Below, in pieces: positions 35,015-43,507 of a stretch of 64,000 nucleotides of DNA. Numbering within the stretch: the stretch's first letter is position 1; every line of letters begins with the position of its first letter. A program made the position numbers and the translations under genes. The DNA comes from UBA9145 sp040218615 (GTDB lineage: Bacteria; Pseudomonadota; Gammaproteobacteria; Pseudomonadales; Pseudohongiellaceae): positions 248,001 through 312,000 of the forward strand of contig JAVJRC010000009.1 of the NCBI GenBank assembly GCA_040218615.1, read 5' to 3'. The notes beneath the pieces are model-generated. The model had not been told where the DNA came from, did no database searches, and saw only the letters and a list, made by a program, of their open reading frames with translations.

Positions 35015-35830
35015 TCAGGCACGCATGAGGATGACGCTGGACGCCTTGAACAGTGCTGCCACCTCGGTGCCGGTTGCAAGCCCCAGTGCTTCACAACTGG
35101 TGGCAGTGATCATGGCGCAGAGACTCTTGCCGTCACCCAGGTCAATGCTCACCTCCGCATTCACTCCGCCCGGGCTGATGTGACTGACACGGCCGCAAAG
35201 CTTGTTGCGTGCACTGGTAGCAACGGCGGTGTCGGTGCTCAACATGACCCAGGAAGATTTGATCAGGGCGATCACCTCATGGCCGGTTTCCAGTTCCATG
35301 CGCTCGAGGCTGTCGTTGGTGATGATGGCCACGATTTCCACCGAGTCACTGAGCGCCACGACCACTTCTGTATTGACTGTGCCCGTGGCCAGCCTGGCGA
35401 TTCTGCCGCGAAACTGATTGCGCGCACTGCTGCGCAGGTTGGTCTGCTGCAGAAATTTGGAAACACCGCCAACCGCGTCCAGGTTTTCGCCCAGGCGTGA
35501 CACAAAATCTGCATGCTCAGACTGCAAGGCCTGCAAGCCCGAGAGGACTTCTTCACCGAATTCTGTCAGTCGCGTGCCGCCCCCATGTGCACCCCCGGCG
35601 CTGCGCGCAACAAGGGCCTGCTCGGAAAGATTGTTCATGGCATCGATACGATCCCAGGCAGTCTTGTAGCTGACGCCCACCTGCTTTGCCGCGGCGCTGA
35701 TGGACCCGCTGCTGCGAATGGCTTCCAGCAGTTCGATCTGGCGGGCATCGAAGGCTTGCTCGTTGCTGCCCTCGACCACGAGATCCCCCTTGAGGGAAGG
35801 GCGGTTGGAGCCTCGTCGGGATTGATTCAT
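35015..35830 (-). CDS. modE: Molybdate-responsive regulator ModE
   Basis: ModE senses molybdate and represses modABC. The 271 residues have an N-terminal winged-helix domain (about 25-125: ARQIELLEAIRSSGSISAAAKQVGVSYKTAWDRIDAMNNL, then GGAHGGGTRLTEFG) and two C-terminal Mop/TOBE domains (about 130-200: SARNQFRGRIARLATGTVNTEVVV; 205-271: SARNKLCGRVSHISPGGVNAEVSI). It converges on modC with nine bases between stops. It follows the YeeE/YedE gene by 28 bases, so these two may be co-transcribed. A matching operator lies before modB. Confidence 0.95.
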   Translation of the reverse strand: MNQSRRGSNRPSLKGDLVVEGSNEQAFDARQIELLEAIRSSGSISAAAKQVGVSYKTAWDRIDAMNNLSEQALVARSAGGAHGGGTRLTEFGEEVLSGLQALQSEHADFVSRLGENLDAVGGVSKFLQQTNLRSSARNQFRGRIARLATGTVNTEVVVALSDSVEIVAIITNDSLERMELETGHEVIALIKSSWVMLSTDTAVATSARNKLCGRVSHISPGGVNAEVSIDLGDGKSLCAMITATSCEALGLATGTEVAALFKASSVILMRA

Positions 35831-35858
35831 GGGGTTAGCGTGATGATTACGGACAGCG

Positions 35859-37049
35859 TTATTTCAGTCCAAACCAGGGCCGGAACCTTGCCCCGAGACT
35901 GCTGCCGACAAAGGCCGCCACAAACCACAGCCAACCGTGCAGGCTGGTGGAGCTGATGCCGCCAAAATAGGCGCCGATGTTGCAGCCAAAGGCAATGCGG
36001 GCGCCATAGCCCAGCATGATGCCACCCACGACGGCTGCCAGGATGGACTTGCCGGGTATCCTGAAAGAAGGAGCGAACCGTCCGGCCAGGCCTGCCGCCA
36101 GCAGTGCCCCCAGGATGATGCCAATATTCATCACCGACGTGGTGTCCTGCAGAATGCTGTTGTTAAGCGATGCGAGCTGACCAGGGCGCGCCCAGTAATC
36201 CCAGGTGGACACATCCACACCAAACCAGCCCACAAATTTTGCTGCCCACAGGGCAAAGGCCGAGGTGACGCCCCAGGGCCTGCCCGCCAGTAACAAGGTG
36301 GCCACATTCACTGCCGCCAGCGCGAGTGCACCGGCCAGCAAAGGCCAGGGACCGCGTAACAAAGTGGGTGAGCTGGCGCTGGTGGTGGGCTCTACCACAC
36401 CATGTTTATGTTTTTCCCAGGCAGCCGCGCACAAATACACCGCGGCAAACAGGGCAAAGCTGATCAATATGCCGCCAAAGATGCCGAAGGAGGATGACAG
36501 GGCAGTGGGCGCAAACCCTGGTGCGTCCTGCCACACCGGCCAGTGCCAGCTACCCAGCAGGGAACCGGCAATAAAGGCTAGCAGCGTAATCAGCATACGG
36601 GCATTGCCGCCCCCGGCGGTAAACAGGGTGCCCGAAGCACATCCGCCGCCGAGCTGCATGCCCACACCAAACAGAAAAGCACCCGTTACCACCGCCAGGT
36701 TGACCGGCGCCACGCTGCCGCGCAGGCTAATGCCACCGAATTCGCCGATACCTATCAATGGCGTGAAGATGAGAACCGTGGTGGCCAGCATCAGCATCTG
36801 CGAACGCAGGCCAGCGCTCTTTCCGGTCGTGGCCACTTCCCGCCAGGCGGAGGTAAAGCCAAAGGCGGCATGGTAAAGAATCACCCCGGCAGCCAGTCCA
36901 ACCAGAAACAGGCTGGCCTGACGCCAGCCCACATTGGTGAATACCAGCAGGTAAAAAGCGGCAGACAACACCAGGCTGGTGAGTACGGTGCTGCGATTGG
37001 CAGGCCGTTGCAGTTCAGTAGCAGGAATGGTCGCGGATTCAGTGGTCAT
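35859..37049 (-). CDS. YeeE/YedE family sulfur-compound transporter
   Basis: The 396 residues start at ATG 37049; a TTG at 37070 is the alternative. The repeated YeeE/YedE motif is seen twice: GGGCASGTLFTAGGGNARM and the second-half FGCNIGAYFGGISSTSLHGWLWFVAAF. These motifs contain the cysteines that in the thiosulfate transporter TsuA pass the substrate through the inner membrane. About ten helices are visible. Lying upstream of modE on one strand, it may supply sulfur for molybdenum enzymes or cofactor, which is inference. A perfect palindrome sits at its start. Confidence 0.85.
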   Translation of the reverse strand: MTTESATIPATELQRPANRSTVLTSLVLSAAFYLLVFTNVGWRQASLFLVGLAAGVILYHAAFGFTSAWREVATTGKSAGLRSQMLMLATTVLIFTPLIGIGEFGGISLRGSVAPVNLAVVTGAFLFGVGMQLGGGCASGTLFTAGGGNARMLITLLAFIAGSLLGSWHWPVWQDAPGFAPTALSSSFGIFGGILISFALFAAVYLCAAAWEKHKHGVVEPTTSASSPTLLRGPWPLLAGALALAAVNVATLLLAGRPWGVTSAFALWAAKFVGWFGVDVSTWDYWARPGQLASLNNSILQDTTSVMNIGIILGALLAAGLAGRFAPSFRIPGKSILAAVVGGIMLGYGARIAFGCNIGAYFGGISSTSLHGWLWFVAAFVGSSLGARFRPWFGLK

Positions 37050-37059
37050 CAGTTGCCCG

Positions 37060-37075
37060 TCTGATTGCAATCAGA
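37060..37075. promoter_or_regulatory. Perfect 16-bp palindrome just upstream of the YeeE/YedE gene
   Basis: TCTGATTGCAATCAGA is self-complementary and lies 11 bases before the predicted ATG at 37049. It could be an operator for an unknown regulator. Its sequence does not resemble the ModE box. Confidence 0.4.
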
Positions 37076-37139
37076 TTCAGTAACAGGGACGGGACGAAGC
37101 GCCCCGGCACAGCAATTGTTGCCAAGTCTGGAGCAAAAC

Positions 37140-37163
37140 ACCAGCGCCAATATTGGCGCTGGT
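37140..37163 (-). terminator. Terminator of the pilin gene
   Basis: ACCAGCGCCAAT followed by its exact complement ATTGGCGCTGGT forms a 24-bp perfect palindrome. On the minus strand it is followed by GTTTTG. It lies 22 bases after the pilin stop. Confidence 0.7.
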
Positions 37164-37185
37164 CAGGAGCTAGTGAGAAAGGGGT

Positions 37186-37614
37186 CTAGCAGTAGCCGCC
37201 GTCGAGGCAGGTGCCGCCAGTGGTCCACTGGATTGGCGGAATATGGGACTGGGCGGTCAGAATATAGGTTACGCCGGCCAGGCCGGTGCCATCGGCTCGC
37301 CAGGTAATGGTAATGGCGCCATCGGTTACGCTGATGCCGTGATCGGTGGCGGTTTGCGCCTGCACCGGCGGCAGGCCCAGTGCCCCGGAATCGAAATCGG
37401 TGACATTGCTGGCGCGGCCAATAGAGGCGGCGGTAATGATGGCCGAACGATGGGCGCCCACGGCCAGGATGGCCTCGGCAAAGCGACCCTTGTTGCGGTA
37501 CAGATCATAGGCAGGCAGTGCCACTGACACAAGAATACCGATGATGGCAGTGACCATCATCAATTCGATGAGGGTAAAACCGGTCTGGGACCGGGAAGAT
37601 TGCATGTTGTTCAT
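37186..37614 (-). CDS. Type IV pilin-like protein (PilA/GspG class I prepilin)
   Basis: From ATG 37614 the protein has 142 residues with the class I prepilin signature (Q)TGFTLIELMMVTAIIGILVSVALPAY: cleavage after Gly, N-methylated Phe+1 and Glu+5. The globular domain ends in a Cys pair, GGTCLDGGYC, resembling the D-region disulfide of major pilins. The upstream in-frame extension to 37809 lacks pilin features. No pil or gsp assembly gene is nearby, so it must rely on machinery encoded elsewhere. A good sigma-70 promoter precedes it and a strong palindromic terminator follows. Confidence 0.88.
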   Translation of the reverse strand: MNNMQSSRSQTGFTLIELMMVTAIIGILVSVALPAYDLYRNKGRFAEAILAVGAHRSAIITAASIGRASNVTDFDSGALGLPPVQAQTATDHGISVTDGAITITWRADGTGLAGVTYILTAQSHIPPIQWTTGGTCLDGGYC

Positions 37615-37962
37615 GACGACAAATCCCGTACTGACGTGCCTTTCAGTGTAGGGGTATACATACCGGAAACTGTGCTGTGATTCAAATTGCAGTGAAGATT
37701 GCGGGAATTCGGCGATGTTTGGCGCAGATTTAGTGCGCAAATGTGAACTTTGTCTCCTAAGGCAAAACCTGCAACACCAAAATCCAGGGCTAGAGTACTC
37801 CTCATTCACACTCGACCACCCAGTAACATTGCGATAATCTCACTAGAAGAGCGGGGTTTTCAATCCTGTATTTGTGGTGCACCCCACTACTTTATCTTCA
37901 AAAAGAATAATCCGGAGTCCAGCACAGCGACTGTGACAGGCAAGCCGGGATCGAGGCTAACG
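37615..37962. other. Divergent intergenic region, pilin / STAND ATPase
   Basis: 348 bases. The left part holds the pilin promoter. The right part is in frame with the STAND gene back to a TTG at 37750, so an N-terminal extension of 71 residues is formally possible. That stretch reads like non-coding sequence and has no domain pattern. Confidence 0.5.
37657..37685 (-). promoter_or_regulatory. Candidate sigma-70 promoter of the pilin gene
   Basis: Read on the minus strand: TTGAAT (37685-37680), 17-base spacer, TATGTA (37662-37657), leaving roughly 35 to 40 bases of leader before the ATG at 37614. No sigma-54 element of the pilA type is seen. Confidence 0.45.
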
Positions 37963-40542
37963 ATGGAGAAGCATCCTCAATTAGCAGAAAAATTTCAGTT
38001 GCTGTACGTGTTGCAACTAAATCCTGAAATTCAAACCCATACTAACCTCGCCAAGCAACTTGGCCGCTCCAAACAAGCGATCACGAAATGGTGTCGTGGA
38101 AGTGCAACTACACGCGGAAATGCCATACCTCTGGATCAGGTAGCGAATGTAGCCAAGATTTTCAAAGTAGAACCCCAGTGGTTTTCTCTTCCCTATGATG
38201 AATTTGAGAAGATTGTGCGCCAACGGGTGAGCGAGTTAAATGCTGATTCTGACAGGAAAAAAGTTCGTATTTCGACAGGCACACTGCCGATAACTGACCT
38301 GAATTTATATGGGCGTGATTCTGAATTGAAGCAGCTGGATGATCTTTGGGAAGACCCAACTGTAAACGTGGTCGAAATAGTCGCATTTGGTGGATCTGGT
38401 AAGAGTGCACTTGTTAACAAATGGCTCTCAGAAATGAGCAAGTCAAACTACAAGGACGCAGAGAATGTTTACGCATGGTCGTTTTACTGGCAAAGCGAAT
38501 CAGAAGATATCAAATCTGCTGGAGACTATTTTATTGAACATGCGTTGGAATGGTTTGGAGATCCCAATCCTTCAAAAGGAACTCCATGGTCGAAAGCTAA
38601 TAGGTTGGCATTTTTAATCAGATCTAGAAAAACAGTTCTCATTTTGGACGGATTGGAGCCGTTGCAATATCCCGCCGGTGAAAAGGTAGGTCTCGTTGAC
38701 CATCATGCTTTAAGTTTGCTGATTAAAGAACTTGCAAGTGATAACTCTGGATTGTGTATTTTGACGACAAGATACAAAGTCGCTGATTTAGCTTCCGCAC
38801 ATGATGGTAGAGTTCGTTCAATTGATTTAGCCCAATTAGACAATGAGGCAAGTGTTTCTCTCTTGAAAAACTCCGGAGTAGAAGGAAACCCCAGGGAAAT
38901 AGACCGTATAGTTTCCAAGTATTCCGGCCATGCATTGAGTTTGACTTTGTTGGCTGGGTTTCTATCCACCGTTTACAATGGTGATATTCGGCAATTGTCT
39001 AAAATAGATAGTGTCGTCGGAATAGGGCGCATTAAAAGTAATGTTCAGGATCTAATGCGAGGCTACATATCATGGTTAAACCAAGGTCCTGAAATACAGA
39101 TTCTTAGACTTTTGTGCTTGGTAGAGAAAGCTACTAGCATTGAAGAATTAATAACGTTAGGTAGAAAAGAAAATATAGGAGACCTAACTGATTTTCTTTA
39201 CGATCTATCAGAAGTCAAGTGGCGCTACGCTCTCAAAAATCTTGAAGCAGCAAAAATAGTCTCAATCGATTATGAGTCAGCCCCAGTCTCTCTTGATTGC
39301 CATCCGCTCATTAAAGATTTTATAAACGAAAACACACGGAATTCGCACAGAAGCGCTTGGAGATCAGGCAACAAGGTGATTTTTAAAGATCTACTAGAGC
39401 GTCTTCCTGATTTTCCGGAATCATTACAGGAATTCGATCCATTTTTTCGTGCAGTACTTCACGGAATCAGGGCTGGTGAAATAGAAGAAGCATTCAATTT
39501 CTATTACCTCCGTATTAAAAGAAAGCAGTTTTCTATGCAGCCCGAAGGATCTCACTATGCGGACCAGGCGTGTATACGGTCTTTTTTTGATAGAGAATGG
39601 GATTTGCCAGCTCAGGCATTAAGCGAGGATGCGCAAAATTACCTGCTCACCTCAGCAGCAACCAACCTCATATATCTGGGAAACATCAGAGATGCGATAT
39701 TACCTTGTAAAAAGAGTATTGAATGGTTCAAAGAAAGAGGCGAATGGTTGCAAGCAGCAGTTGCATCAGGTCCTTTGGCTTCTATGTATATTGCAGCTGG
39801 TGAACTTGTTGAGGCCATGAAGCTATTAGCTGAGATTGAAGATTCAGTAACCAAAACTGGTAATGATATAGCGAAGGCCATGTACTCATCTTTTAAGGGT
39901 TACGCTTTGTTCCTAAACGGAAAAGCAGCAGAAGCAGAACAGCTGTTCCAAGAGTCGGATCAAGTATTGTCAAGTCCAATTCCTAGTTCGGAAGTGATAT
40001 TTCCAACAATTAGTTCCTACTACTGTAAGTTCTTGTTAGAAATAGGCAAGGTACATGAAGCTTTAGAAAGGTCTCTTCGAACTTTGGCGTGGAGAATGAA
40101 AGGCTCATGGCAAGTAGCCATCGATACAACCTCGATTGTTGCGAGTGATTATTTGGTTTTGGGCTTAGTATTTCTTGAAATTGGTGATATTGCGAATGCG
40201 AAAATATACTTAGAGAAGCAAGTTAACCTCTTCCAATCTTCGGCTGAGTGGCTTTATCTGCCAACAGGGCTGAATTCCAGAGCGAGGTTACATGCTGCTG
40301 TTTCTGATTTAAACTCGGCTCATCGCGACTTGGATGAATCATTAGCGATTTCGCAAAGGACGGGTGCGAGATTTGGAGAATGGGAAGCACTTTTAGACAA
40401 AGCTCAGCTTTATGCACATCAAAATAAAACCCAACAAGCTAGAGAATGTCTAAGTACAGCGACAAATCTACCAGGAATGGATCAATACAAATTCAGAAAT
40501 AAGGAAATTTCTGAGCTAGAACGTAAACTAGGATTACACTAG
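37963..40542 (+). CDS. HTH-STAND ATPase with C-terminal TPR-like repeats
   Basis: ATG 37963 (GAGG upstream) gives 859 residues. An N-terminal XRE-like helix-turn-helix (about 15-70) includes TNLAKQLGRSKQAITKWCRG. A STAND/NB-ARC ATPase follows: YGRDSELKQL, P-loop FGGSGKSAL (Lys147), Walker B TVLILDGLEPL (Asp229), sensor CILTTRYK and a GHALSLTLLAGFL block resembling GxP/GLPL. From about 470 the chain is helical with TPR-like repeats (AKMYSSFKGYALFLNGKAAEAEQLF-type units). No nuclease or other known effector is visible. The gene is clearly AT-richer than its surroundings. Such proteins act as ATP-switch signal hubs; a phage-defence or regulatory role is inference. Confidence 0.85.
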   Translation: MEKHPQLAEKFQLLYVLQLNPEIQTHTNLAKQLGRSKQAITKWCRGSATTRGNAIPLDQVANVAKIFKVEPQWFSLPYDEFEKIVRQRVSELNADSDRKKVRISTGTLPITDLNLYGRDSELKQLDDLWEDPTVNVVEIVAFGGSGKSALVNKWLSEMSKSNYKDAENVYAWSFYWQSESEDIKSAGDYFIEHALEWFGDPNPSKGTPWSKANRLAFLIRSRKTVLILDGLEPLQYPAGEKVGLVDHHALSLLIKELASDNSGLCILTTRYKVADLASAHDGRVRSIDLAQLDNEASVSLLKNSGVEGNPREIDRIVSKYSGHALSLTLLAGFLSTVYNGDIRQLSKIDSVVGIGRIKSNVQDLMRGYISWLNQGPEIQILRLLCLVEKATSIEELITLGRKENIGDLTDFLYDLSEVKWRYALKNLEAAKIVSIDYESAPVSLDCHPLIKDFINENTRNSHRSAWRSGNKVIFKDLLERLPDFPESLQEFDPFFRAVLHGIRAGEIEEAFNFYYLRIKRKQFSMQPEGSHYADQACIRSFFDREWDLPAQALSEDAQNYLLTSAATNLIYLGNIRDAILPCKKSIEWFKERGEWLQAAVASGPLASMYIAAGELVEAMKLLAEIEDSVTKTGNDIAKAMYSSFKGYALFLNGKAAEAEQLFQESDQVLSSPIPSSEVIFPTISSYYCKFLLEIGKVHEALERSLRTLAWRMKGSWQVAIDTTSIVASDYLVLGLVFLEIGDIANAKIYLEKQVNLFQSSAEWLYLPTGLNSRARLHAAVSDLNSAHRDLDESLAISQRTGARFGEWEALLDKAQLYAHQNKTQQARECLSTATNLPGMDQYKFRNKEISELERKLGLH

Positions 40543-40568
40543 TTAATATTATCGGAGTAAATAGTCGT

Positions 40569-41003
40569 ATGCGCACTCAGGCATTTTCCGTAATTGCGTT
40601 TTTGCTAATTTTCACTAGCCGCGCTGTGTTTAGCAATGCTTCGGCTGTTGGCTTAGATGATCTTAATTGGACCCCACCCGGCGGCGGCAACGGCTTCCCA
40701 GTCGGTGTCCAAACCGCCCGCCAGGGCGTCGACCCCGACACCGGCGGTATCACCTACTACGCCAAATTCCCCGCTGGCTCCCATTTCGATCTGCACTGGC
40801 ACACCCACGATGAATACGTGGTGGTGGTGCAGGGCGAGCTGTCCATTCGCCTGGGTGAGGATGACCATGATCTGGCCGTGGGCAGCTATGTTGTGATTCC
40901 CGGGTCGTTGAATCATTCCTGGACCGTGCCTGCCGATGGTGAGGATGCCATTATCCTGGTTCGTCGTGCCGGGCCTGCCGATTTTCACTTCGTGGAGCAG
41001 TAA
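40569..41003 (+). CDS. Exported single-domain cupin
   Basis: The 144 residues have a signal peptide (FSVIAFLLIFTSRAVFSNASA) followed by a conserved cupin barrel. Metal-site motif 1 is HFDLHWHTHDEYVVVVQGELSI (three histidines and a Glu) and motif 2 is PGSLNHSWTV. A metal-dependent role in the periplasm is plausible; the reaction is unknown. The first 100 or so bases are AT-rich like the STAND gene, while the barrel is GC-rich, as if the insertion replaced the original 5' end. It starts 26 bases after the STAND gene and may be read from it. Confidence 0.82.
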   Translation: MRTQAFSVIAFLLIFTSRAVFSNASAVGLDDLNWTPPGGGNGFPVGVQTARQGVDPDTGGITYYAKFPAGSHFDLHWHTHDEYVVVVQGELSIRLGEDDHDLAVGSYVVIPGSLNHSWTVPADGEDAIILVRRAGPADFHFVEQ

Positions 41004-41348
41004 TCGCTGACGCTCCACAGCACTGCTTAAAAATCCACCACTGGGACAATTGGTCGCATTGTTGGTCCCAGTCCCACCCAATTACAATTTGTTGCAAAGT
41101 ATCAATGGTTTACGACGATTTCACCGGCTCGCTCCGGCGATAATTGGTGGACTTTAGGCAGGGGGGCTTCTATGCTTCTCTTCTTGCTTCACAGGGTTGT
41201 AAGTGTCCGTTTTTAATGGATATCCACTGTCTTTTCCGGGATATCCACAAGCGGTCCACAGCCTGGCAACTCAACATTCGACCAATTGAAATAATTGGAA
41301 CATTAGAACAACACAGCTATTTCTTAACCTGGAAACCAGGGGAAAAAC
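41004..41348. other. Intergenic region before the Met/His-rich protein gene
   Basis: 345 bases. CTGGGACAAT and ATTGTTGGTCCCAG (about 41041-41071) form an imperfect hairpin that may end the cupin transcript. A CCGGCTCGCTCCGG hairpin lies near 41122. No convincing ORF or RNA gene is seen. The Shine-Dalgarno AGGGGA of the next gene is at its end. Confidence 0.4.
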
Positions 41349-42509
41349 ATGAAAACTCGCTTCAATACAGCCCTGAAACTCGCCCTCGGATTTGCCCTGG
41401 GTAGCACATTGTCTTTCGGCGCTGCTGCCCAATCCGGCGCGCTGGAGGAAAACTACCCGGCGCTGCATCGTATCTTCAATGCCATCGATGTCACTCAGGC
41501 GGAAATCTATGACGCCATGGCTGAGATCAACGCAGATCCCGAAACCGAACAGGCTCGCATGGACACGCGCATGGAGCTGGACATGATGAACAACATGGAC
41601 ATGAACGACCACATGGCCATGGGTCATGGCGGTAGTGAAATGGCCATGAACATGTCCGGTCCTTATGGCGAGCTGGAAGTTCAGGCCCGGGTCGACCTGG
41701 CCACTAATCTGCGCCGCGATCATTCCAACGACGCTGCCAATAGTGCTTTTGAGAATGCCGAATCCCTGCCGGTTCACGCCTGGCGTGTGTTGGCCTGGGG
41801 CCAGCAGTTCGAGCGCAAGCTGTTCGACATCTATGCCGACGATTCCACTACTATGGACCAGAAGCGTGAGCTGGTGGCTGCGGCCATTGAAGACTATCAA
41901 ACCGGTGATGCCCGCCATGCGGTTTCGGTGATTCCCAAGAGTGCCGATCTGTACCTGGCCCATCCCTATGCCAACGGCGCCAAGACTGCTTTTCCACGGC
42001 TGAGTGCCCTGCTGTGGACCAACCAGTGGCTGCAACTGGCAGCCATGGAAGCCATCGTGGTTGGCCAGCTGGATTCCCAGTTTGCTGGCAGAGTCCCGGT
42101 CACCCAGGAACGCTACTGGAACAAGGTCGGCTCCGATGCCGGTATGACCATGTACCCGGTACCGGTTGAGATGCCCAGCGTGCCGGCCATTGCGCCCTCG
42201 CTTTACAGCGAAGCGCCCCAGGCTGCGGTCATCATCGACAATTTGAATATGCTGGAAGCGGCGATTGCAGACATTCTCGCCTATCCCAACCTGACCGATC
42301 GCGATGCCTTGCTGGAAGCGGTTGCTACCGAATTTACCGTGGATTCGGACAACACCTCCGATGAGATGAACTACCTGCTGTCAGCCCTGCGCGGCGGCAT
42401 CTTTAATCAGGGTGGTCCTGCCATCGGTGAGCTGGTGGGTTCCGAGCGCAATCGTTCGCGCTCAGCCATGAACATGCAGCACACCATGATTATGTCCTCG
42501 CCTCAGTAA
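41349..42509 (+). CDS. Exported Met/His-rich protein, unknown
   Basis: A 386-residue protein with a signal peptide ending AAAQ. Residues about 75-103 form a Met/His cluster (MELDMMNNMDMNDHMAMGH, then GGSEMAMNMSG) of the kind that binds copper in periplasmic chaperones. The rest is mainly helical, with VHAWRVLAWGQQFERKLFDIYADD, HPYANGAKTAFPRLSALLWTNQW and a C-terminal MNMQHTMIM. I do not recognise the family. Its position next to three copper-monooxygenase-like genes makes a copper-handling role attractive, as inference. Confidence 0.75.
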   Translation: MKTRFNTALKLALGFALGSTLSFGAAAQSGALEENYPALHRIFNAIDVTQAEIYDAMAEINADPETEQARMDTRMELDMMNNMDMNDHMAMGHGGSEMAMNMSGPYGELEVQARVDLATNLRRDHSNDAANSAFENAESLPVHAWRVLAWGQQFERKLFDIYADDSTTMDQKRELVAAAIEDYQTGDARHAVSVIPKSADLYLAHPYANGAKTAFPRLSALLWTNQWLQLAAMEAIVVGQLDSQFAGRVPVTQERYWNKVGSDAGMTMYPVPVEMPSVPAIAPSLYSEAPQAAVIIDNLNMLEAAIADILAYPNLTDRDALLEAVATEFTVDSDNTSDEMNYLLSALRGGIFNQGGPAIGELVGSERNRSRSAMNMQHTMIMSSPQ

Positions 42510-42532
42510 AGCCGGGACGCAAGAATCAAAAG

Positions 42533-42563
42533 GCGAGTCAGTGCAAACCGGCTCGCTTTTTTT
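42533..42563 (+). terminator. Terminator after the Met/His-rich protein gene
   Basis: GCGAG (42533-42537) pairs with CTCGC (42552-42556), extended partly by GCC-type pairs around the loop, and is followed by seven T residues. Confidence 0.6.
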
Positions 42564-42591
42564 ATGGGCGGGATTTATCTTGGGAACCACT

Positions 42592-42966
42592 ATGAAAACC
42601 CAGGGTCGATTTTTTGGTGCAACTCTGTGGCTTATGTTGGCTCTGCTCTTGCTCGACATTCCAGCCCATGCCGACACTCACGAGGCTGAAATTCAGTTCC
42701 TTATCGATACCATTGGCAGGGATGGTTGCCGATTTGTACGCAACGACCGGCGCTATTCCAATCGCGACGCTCGTGCTCACCTGAAGTCGAAATGGGAATT
42801 GAATGAGCAATACGTTACCAGCGCAGAGGATTTTATCGAGAAGCTGGCCAGTTACAGTGTGACCACGGGCGAGCCATACCGGATACGTTGTCGGGGAGGA
42901 CAGGAGCAGGCTGCAGGGGACTGGTTCAGATCACTACTGGCCATGTTCAGGGACGGCTCTGCCTGA
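42592..42966 (+). CDS. DUF5329-like exported protein
   Basis: ATG 42592 gives 124 residues with signal peptide MKTQGRFFGATLWLMLALLLLDIPAHA. The frame extends back to 42541 through the terminator, which rules out that start. Conserved pattern: EIQFLIDTIGRDGCRFVRNDRRYSNRDARAHLKSKW, EDFIEKLASYS and GEPYRIRCRGGQ, with two cysteines likely to pair. This matches my memory of DUF5329. Function is unknown; a periplasmic location is likely. It converges on the next small exported protein. Confidence 0.75.
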   Translation: MKTQGRFFGATLWLMLALLLLDIPAHADTHEAEIQFLIDTIGRDGCRFVRNDRRYSNRDARAHLKSKWELNEQYVTSAEDFIEKLASYSVTTGEPYRIRCRGGQEQAAGDWFRSLLAMFRDGSA

Positions 42967-42983
42967 TATCCCCGGGGGCAGCT

Positions 42984-43415
42984 CTAGTTGCTGCGCAAGA
43001 ACCGGTAGAGTTTGTAATAGGCGGCAGTAATATCCGCTATGGCTGCTTCGGTAAATTCCTGTGCATGCACCGTACGCATGGACGCCCAATAGAAACTCAA
43101 ATCATCCAGGGTTTCGTTCATCTCGGCCGTATCGCCAGAGCGAAATGCCACCTGGTAATCCTCACTGCGGCTGTCCATATTCTGGCGCAGCTCCGCAAGT
43201 TGTGCTCTCGTTGTTTCTGGCAGCAGGGCGTAGTAGCTGGCCAATACCGAGTCAGCAGTGTCGTTCTCATCCACCGAATCGAGTCGATCGATCAGGTTGC
43301 CGGTAATGGTGAGCAGGGTGGTTTCTTCCTCAGCCTGCTGTGCCCATACCAGAGTCGCACCCAACAACACAGTGCCAAGTAGCAGGACTTGTTGGCAGAT
43401 TTGTTTGCTAATCAT
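42984..43415 (-). CDS. Small exported helical protein, unknown
   Basis: The 143 residues start with a signal peptide (QVLLLGTVLLGATLVWAQ). The mature chain is acidic and helical, with SVDENDTADSVLASYYALLPETTRAQLAEL and ALVEKLYRF-like helices near the end (DITAAYYKLYRFL). No cysteines or metal motif are seen in the mature part. Family unknown. It converges with the DUF5329-like gene, 17 bases between stops. Confidence 0.65.
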   Translation of the reverse strand: MISKQICQQVLLLGTVLLGATLVWAQQAEEETTLLTITGNLIDRLDSVDENDTADSVLASYYALLPETTRAQLAELRQNMDSRSEDYQVAFRSGDTAEMNETLDDLSFYWASMRTVHAQEFTEAAIADITAAYYKLYRFLRSN

Positions 43416-43453
43416 TGCTGCAGTTTACATGGCTGTCCGCTGCAAACAAAAAA

Positions 43454-43484
43454 AGCCCGGATGGGTTCCCATCCGGGCTTTTTG
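43454..43484 (-). terminator. Terminator of copper monooxygenase-like copy 1
   Basis: AGCCCGGATGGG (43454-43465) pairs with CCCATCCGGGCT (43468-43479). It is flanked by T-rich and A-rich runs on both sides, so it can work in either direction. Confidence 0.9.
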
Positions 43485-43507
43485 TTTTTCAGTTAGAGAC
43501 TAAGAAT

